Source of the DNA: Ulvibacterium sp965228935
GTDB taxonomy: Bacteria; Bacteroidota; Bacteroidia; Flavobacteriales; Flavobacteriaceae
Length of the DNA stretch: 64,000 nucleotides
Assembly (NCBI RefSeq): GCF_965228935.1
Contig: NZ_OZ245846.1
Span: 124,001 to 188,000, forward strand
Reading direction: 5' to 3'
In this document: positions 60,058 through 64,000 of the stretch, piece by piece
Position numbering within the stretch: position 1 is the first letter of the stretch
How the letters are laid out: the number at the start of each line of letters is the position of its first letter
The notes under the pieces: generated by a model
The model's database searches: none
Told to the model about the DNA's origin: nothing
Seen by the model: only the letters and a program-made list of their open reading frames with translations
Made by a program: the position numbers and the translations under genes

Positions 60058-60760
60058 CCATGGTCTGCATTGCTATGGCCGCTATGGCATGTTCAACATC
60101 CACTTGATCGGTCTTTTGTTTCAATTCTTCGATAGTGCCCTTAAAATAGACCTTGCCTTCCAATAGGTAAACGATCTCGTCCGCAGCTTCCTCCACAAAT
60201 TGCATAATGTGGGAGGTAATCAATAGGGTTTTCCCTTTTCCCTTTTCTTCCTGTATCAATTTCTTTAACTGGATCAAAGATCCGGGATCCAGACCCGTTG
60301 TGGGTTCGTCCAAAATCATCAAAGGGCTGTCAAACATAAAGGTAAGTACAATGTTGACCTTTTGTTTTGTACCCCCGGATAACGTTCCCAGCTTCTTGTC
60401 CAAAAAAGGTTCCAGCCCAAATAAAGTAATCAGCCTATCCTCATCACTGGGTTTTTGACGTAAGTCCTTTATCATCCGTATCAATTCCCTGACCTTGATG
60501 TTACTCGGAAAATTTGCTATCTGCGGCAAATAATCAATCTCCTTGCGATATCTCCAACCGTTTTTTATGTTGGTATCCAGAACTTTTATGGTTCCCGTAT
60601 TTGGGATTACCATTCCCAAAATACTTTTGATAAGTGTGGTCTTTCCTGATCCATTAGGCCCCAAAATTGCATAGATGCCTCCACTCCTAATATTCAGTTC
60701 CACCCCTGAGAGCACTTGATTCCTTCCAAATCGCTTATGTAGATTTTCGATATAAATCAT
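60050..60760 (-). CDS. nosF: NosF-like ABC transporter ATPase
   Basis: 236 residues. Walker A GPNGSGKTTLIKS near residue 34, signature LSGGTKQKVNIV near residue 130, Walker B LMILDEPTTGLDPGS and a switch histidine in LLITSHIMQF. Energises NosY. Overlaps nosD by 4 bp and nosY by 8 bp, so the three are translated as a unit. Confidence 0.93.
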   Translation of the reverse strand: MIYIENLHKRFGRNQVLSGVELNIRSGGIYAILGPNGSGKTTLIKSILGMVIPNTGTIKVLDTNIKNGWRYRKEIDYLPQIANFPSNIKVRELIRMIKDLRQKPSDEDRLITLFGLEPFLDKKLGTLSGGTKQKVNIVLTFMFDSPLMILDEPTTGLDPGSLIQLKKLIQEEKGKGKTLLITSHIMQFVEEAADEIVYLLEGKVYFKGTIEELKQKTDQVDVEHAIAAIAMQTMDA

Positions 60761-62007
60761 TCTGTTTTTTGCATCAAAGGATGGGAGTCCATCAAATTGT
60801 CCGGTGTAAAGACCGGGGAAACCTTTTCCGAAAAATCGATAATGTCCATAAAGAGACTTCGCAAGAGCACAATAGTTTCCGGTGTTCTATTTACAATATA
60901 CGAGAATAGTTTTACCGGTCTGTACGGCACATCGCCAATCCCGTCTTTATCCAAATCGTAACCGGTATAACTGCTCCAATAATTCTCCTCGAATATATTG
61001 TCGTTCACCTTGCTGTTGTAGGAAATATCAAAGGAATTGTATAAAAAGTTATTGTTCTTGAAGGTATTGGTATAACAGGCGCCCCTTACTTTTATGGCCC
61101 ATCCGTTATTGATGAAATCATTCCCTGTATAGTTGATTCTATTGGAACCTTCTATATTGATGCCGATAGTATTTTCCTCAAAGGTATTTCCGATAATCTC
61201 GGCATCATTGATTTCCTTTAGGAGCATTCCAAAAGAGGCCGTACCCCAATTTTTTCGGAACGTATTGTCCTGCATCCTGATATTTTTGGAAAACATCACG
61301 GCCACTCCCGCTCCGTTGTTCTCAAATGTATTGTTGGTGTAGATATCGTCATTGGAGAACATAAAATGTAACCCATATCGTATGTTATCCGAACTGATAT
61401 TATTATTAATCGTAACATTATCAGAAAACTCAAGGTAAATACCATCACGGGTGCCCTGTACAATATTCCGGTCTACCTCAACATGGTGCGAATACCACAA
61501 TTGGATACCATTTCCCGAGTTGTATTCGTCCACGGCGTCGCCAATAATTTTGTTATGGTATACCTTGCCATTATTCGATTTCTCCAAATAAATGCCAAAA
61601 AATAGCTTTTCGAGCACCAAATGCTGTATCAGGAAATTTTCGCTCTTTACTACTCTAACAGCGGCATAATCCGTGGTGTAGCTCGTTCCGACATTAATAA
61701 TGAAAAAGCCGCTTACCGTGACGTTATCCGAAACAATGGTAATGATCTCTCCCTTATCCTCCCCGTCGATTATGGGATAATCCTCTCCGAGTAGGGTCAA
61801 AGGTTTATCTATGACAATATTGTATTCCTTGTAGGTTCCTTTTTTGACCAAAAGGGTGTCGTATTCTACGGCCATGGCTATTCCCTGCTTAACAGAAGAT
61901 ATTTTGCATGTAGAACAGACGGTAATGTTCCTGCCCATCAAAAATTGACTACCTCCAATAAAGATGAGAAAAAATAATAGCTTGCTATGTGATACTATCT
62001 GGTTCAT
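60757..62007 (-). CDS. nosD: NosD periplasmic copper-site assembly protein
   Basis: 416 residues with a signal peptide (SKLLFFLIFIGGSQFLMG). A right-handed beta-helix built of CASH/PbH1 repeats follows: many short blocks such as NGIQLWYSHHVEVDRNIVQG, FSDNVTINNNISSDN and NIRMQDNTFRKNWG. FEENYWSSYTGYDLDKDGIGDVPYRP near the C-terminus is the characteristic NosD ending. It works with NosFY on NosZ. Overlaps the CopD-like gene by 4 bp. Confidence 0.94.
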   Translation of the reverse strand: MNQIVSHSKLLFFLIFIGGSQFLMGRNITVCSTCKISSVKQGIAMAVEYDTLLVKKGTYKEYNIVIDKPLTLLGEDYPIIDGEDKGEIITIVSDNVTVSGFFIINVGTSYTTDYAAVRVVKSENFLIQHLVLEKLFFGIYLEKSNNGKVYHNKIIGDAVDEYNSGNGIQLWYSHHVEVDRNIVQGTRDGIYLEFSDNVTINNNISSDNIRYGLHFMFSNDDIYTNNTFENNGAGVAVMFSKNIRMQDNTFRKNWGTASFGMLLKEINDAEIIGNTFEENTIGINIEGSNRINYTGNDFINNGWAIKVRGACYTNTFKNNNFLYNSFDISYNSKVNDNIFEENYWSSYTGYDLDKDGIGDVPYRPVKLFSYIVNRTPETIVLLRSLFMDIIDFSEKVSPVFTPDNLMDSHPLMQKTE

Positions 62008-62438
62008 AAAAGTCCCCCACTTCTTGCACTAAATCCCGTAAAAACAAAAAGAACGGCAATTAGGGTTACGACCAGAATATGTATTGCCAACAATTTTAAA
62101 CGCTTTTTGGGAATCAGAAAAAACCGGGCGTGTATGGCCAGGGCCAATGTAAATATCAAAAGAACAAATTTAAACACCAGATGTCTTGTATAATGGTCGG
62201 CCATATCCATCTCAAAGAAATCGGGGGCATAATGAAAGGTCATATAAACACCCGATATAACCAAAATGAGCAGGGCCGGCATTCCAATGGGTTCGTATCT
62301 GGATTCAAAATTTTCGATAATCCCAAAGTTTCTTTGCTTTAAGGCTTTTGGCAAAAACCCAAGGGTTAGTACTAAATGGCCTCCTGTCCATATCGTAGCG
62401 GCAACAATGTGGATGAAAATAATGATTTTAAGGAACAT
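62004..62438 (-). CDS. CopD-like membrane protein in the nos cluster
   Basis: 144 residues, four membrane helices. FIHIVAATIWTGGHLVLTLGFLPKAL opens it (H and WTGGH as in CopD/PF05425-type proteins), and a middle histidine helix (MPALLILVISGVYMTFHYAP) and HARFF follow. Likely role in copper or haem handling for NosZ; this is inference from context. It overlaps nosD by 4 bp. Confidence 0.75.
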   Translation of the reverse strand: MFLKIIIFIHIVAATIWTGGHLVLTLGFLPKALKQRNFGIIENFESRYEPIGMPALLILVISGVYMTFHYAPDFFEMDMADHYTRHLVFKFVLLIFTLALAIHARFFLIPKKRLKLLAIHILVVTLIAVLFVFTGFSARSGGLL

Positions 62439-62439
62439 C

Positions 62440-62733
62440 TTATCGGATTATCAGAAATTTGGAATTTTCATTTGCCTTTACCCAATGTGGCGTTTCACGG
62501 GGAAAGGAAAAATACTCGTGTTCCGTTAAGTGAAAGTTATTCTGGTCGATGTGAAAATCAATATCACCTTCCAAAACTACCAGTAACGCATCCGTGGGAG
62601 ACGTGTGCTCCGGAAAAATCGCACCACTTTCCAAACTAATGCTCAAAACTTCCACGGCATCGTTTTTGGAAAGTTTTTGTATCTGCAGTTTATCGTAAGG
62701 TTGCGTTTTAATCTCTTCTTTAATTTCGTACAT
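62440..62733 (-). CDS. Small cupin protein in the nos cluster
   Basis: 97 residues, single cupin barrel: AIFPEHTSPTDALLVVLEGDIDF and HLTEHEYFSFPRETPHWVKANE supply the histidine/glutamate positions of a cupin metal site. Located one base before the CopD-like gene and behind nosL. Function unknown; the position in a nos operon suggests copper or ligand binding. Confidence 0.8.
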   Translation of the reverse strand: MYEIKEEIKTQPYDKLQIQKLSKNDAVEVLSISLESGAIFPEHTSPTDALLVVLEGDIDFHIDQNNFHLTEHEYFSFPRETPHWVKANENSKFLIIR

Positions 62734-62736
62734 CCC

Positions 62737-63171
62737 TTATGGCTTAAAACGGTTCAACAATTCATCCCAAGTATATAAATCACCACCATTGCCTTCCTGG
62801 GCACTTTTTGCATGGGCGTGGTCGCCAAAAGCTGTTAGGAACTCGCCCATTGGGCTGGGTATGCCCGGACTGATTAGATAGGTGGCATTCTCAGCATCGA
62901 TCAATTCGCCCGGTTCGGAATAATCGTTTACAAGAAATAGAGCCACCGTACCCTGATCTACTTCCTTTAAATGGTTCATCATACATTCTACCGCGTCGAA
63001 CTTAAAGGTCTTCCCCTTTTTTGTAACCATCTGTGCGGCATGCTGCCGATCAACAATAGTCATACTACAAAAGTGACATCCGTCGGAACCGTATTCGATA
63101 GGTTGGGGTTTTACGGTACAACCAACCGACCACAGTGCCAAAAAACCAAAAAGAAGACCGCGTAATCGCAT
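62737..63171 (-). CDS. nosL: NosL copper chaperone lipoprotein
   Basis: 144 residues from ATG at 63171; the open frame upstream overlaps the neighbouring gene and is rejected. The lipobox WSVGC gives an outer-membrane lipoprotein. CHFCSMTIVD is the Cu(I)-binding C-x-x-C-x-M motif, and KFDAVECMMNHL is the second conserved block of NosL. It delivers copper to apo-NosZ. Two bases separate it from the preceding gene. Confidence 0.92.
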   Translation of the reverse strand: MRLRGLLFGFLALWSVGCTVKPQPIEYGSDGCHFCSMTIVDRQHAAQMVTKKGKTFKFDAVECMMNHLKEVDQGTVALFLVNDYSEPGELIDAENATYLISPGIPSPMGEFLTAFGDHAHAKSAQEGNGGDLYTWDELLNRFKP

Positions 63172-63173
63172 AA

Positions 63174-63770
63174 CTATGCTTTTAAGGTTTGTTTCTCCTT
63201 CTTCCCAAAAAAATAAGCAACCAGTCCCAAAGCAATTCCTCCACCCAAACAATAGGCGCCCAATTGGGGATAGGAATGTGCCGTAAAGTTTAAAATATCC
63301 TTGGAACCAAAGAATGGGGGCTGGAATCCCATTACGGAACCGTCCGGATTGGTAAACTTCATAATGGCCTTGGGATCCAGATTATGACCATAATCATACT
63401 CCCATAAGTAAAAATCAATCAGGCCTGCCGTACTTACCATAACCATCATAATAAACCAATATAGAAACCATTTATGGTTGGCTTTCCATGCAATGATTAG
63501 ACCGATAACCGTTGTGATGATTATACCAATTGGAAATATTTTGAATTCTGGAATGGCATCCGGTATATATTTCATCCCCACGTAATGGTTCATCAAATTT
63601 ATGTTCTTTATGTCATGCGGATTGGCATCGGCAAAATCGTTTATATAGATATACATTCCCAAGGGAGTAGGATATTGCGGTGCTTCCAAGGTAATTTTCC
63701 AAAGTGGAAATACAAAAAGGAACAAAGGCAATAAGGCGGCCAAAACCATGATAATCCGTGATTTTTTCAT
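63174..63770 (-). CDS. NosZ-adjacent membrane protein of the nos cluster
   Basis: 198 residues. Membrane helices near residues 7-27, 80-97, 103-122 and 168-188. Between them, PLGMYIYINDFADANPHDIKNINLMNHYVGMKYI is a well-defined periplasmic stretch. It stands where clade II nos clusters carry nosB-like or other membrane proteins, directly after nosZ. I cannot confirm homology with NosB. It probably helps electron delivery or maturation. Confidence 0.7.
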   Translation of the reverse strand: MKKSRIIMVLAALLPLFLFVFPLWKITLEAPQYPTPLGMYIYINDFADANPHDIKNINLMNHYVGMKYIPDAIPEFKIFPIGIIITTVIGLIIAWKANHKWFLYWFIMMVMVSTAGLIDFYLWEYDYGHNLDPKAIMKFTNPDGSVMGFQPPFFGSKDILNFTAHSYPQLGAYCLGGGIALGLVAYFFGKKEKQTLKA

Positions 63771-63799
63771 TTCTGCAATTCTTTAACCGGTTAAAAAGT

Positions 63800-63821
63800 G
63801 GGCCGGCCCTATGGCCGGCCC
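63800..63821 (-). terminator. GC-rich hairpin after nosZ
   Basis: GGGCCGGCC-CTAT-GGCCGGCCC, a perfect 9-bp GC stem between nosZ and the membrane protein gene. On the minus strand it is followed by CACTTTTT. It may be a partial terminator or an mRNA-stabilising structure that sets nosZ above the accessory genes. Confidence 0.65.
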
Positions 63822-63860
63822 TGCCTTAAGTTTGAAAAACTAATCGTTAAGGGCAATTTG

Positions 63861-64000
63861 TCATTCTCCCAAAGACCATGAAAGGTCAATGTTGGAGTTA
63901 GCTGGGGACACCCTTACATACCCCTGCATTTCTTGGTGCAAGGCGGAACAGAAATCCGTACAATAGAACGGCCATACACCTGGTTGTTTGGGCTCCCACA
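63861..64000 (-). CDS. nosZ: Nitrous oxide reductase NosZ, C-terminal 46 residues (partial)
   Basis: The frame that ends with TGA at 63863-63861 reads WEPKQPGVWPFYCTDFC, then SALHQEMQGYVRVSP and NSNIDLSWSLGE. C-x3-C-x3-H-x2-M in YCTDFCSALHQEM is the CuA site of the cupredoxin domain of N2O reductase. NosZ reduces N2O to N2 in the periplasm. The downstream set on the same strand (membrane protein, nosL, cupin, CopD-like, nosD, nosF, nosY) supports the call and the clade II type. The rest lies beyond the window. Confidence 0.92.
   Translation of the reverse strand, partial: WEPKQPGVWPFYCTDFCSALHQEMQGYVRVSPANSNIDLSWSLGE

Overview
The window looks like chromosomal DNA of a marine, heterotrophic, facultatively microaerobic or denitrifying member of the Flavobacteriaceae (Bacteroidota). 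The reasons are the fused CcoNO subunit and single-haem CcoP of the cbb3 oxidase, the long Bacteroidetes-type urocanate hydratase, promoters of the TAnnTTTG class, an OMP-barrel TonB receptor, a sulfatase, M56/BlaI signalling pairs and a clade-II-like nos cluster. The genus cannot be fixed from the sequence. No tRNA, rRNA, CRISPR array or prophage was seen.

Layout. 1-5 kb, minus strand: cyclase (partial), hemW, a four-helix-bundle protein, ruvC, a TonB-like lipoprotein, and a blaR1-like/blaI pair preceded by three matching palindromes. 5-14 kb, plus strand: DUF456 protein, serine hydrolase, then the histidine utilisation genes hutH-hutI-hutU-hutG, with a RAYT transposase and its REP-like hairpins between hutU and hutG. 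A nitroreductase lies between them and hmgA follows, both on the minus strand. 15-19 kb: a candidate small RNA, NDH-2, a universal stress protein and an Fnr-type regulator. 19-31 kb, plus strand: the cbb3 oxidase set ccoI-ccoS-ccoNO-ccoQ-ccoP-ccoG-fixH plus a SafE-like membrane protein, then a vanadium haloperoxidase-like enzyme, a CoA hydrolase/transferase and a group III truncated haemoglobin. 31-46 kb: accessory genes, including an orphan haem-copper-oxidase-like membrane protein, an OMP-barrel receptor, a decayed gene, a dihaem peroxidase group, OsmC, a large LuxR ATPase and a sulfatase. 47-52 kb: a 598-residue unrecognised protein and the nadA-nadB operon. 52-57 kb: SnoaL/MarR with shared operators, an S41 peptidase, two SRPBCC proteins, a DNA alkylation repair protein and ArsR. 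57.2-59.3 kb: what reads as a small chromosomal integron with two gene cassettes, two attC-like folds and a ruined integrase. 59.3-64 kb, minus strand: nosY-nosF-nosD-CopD-cupin-nosL-membrane protein and the C-terminus of nosZ.

How it fits together. Six promoters (uspA, ccoI, ccoS, the CoA hydrolase, the 598-residue protein and nadA) each carry a 14-bp Fnr-like dyad (TGA-N6-TCA core) whose centre lies exactly 29.5 bp from the first base of an xAnnTTTR -7 box. This is the geometry of class II Fnr activation, and it suggests one oxygen-responsive regulon run by the Fnr-type gene at 18.3 kb. A second genome-wide signature is a set of degenerate 7-bp tandem repeats between co-oriented genes, several of which begin inside the upstream stop codon.

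All functional calls rest on reading motifs by eye; no database search was run.
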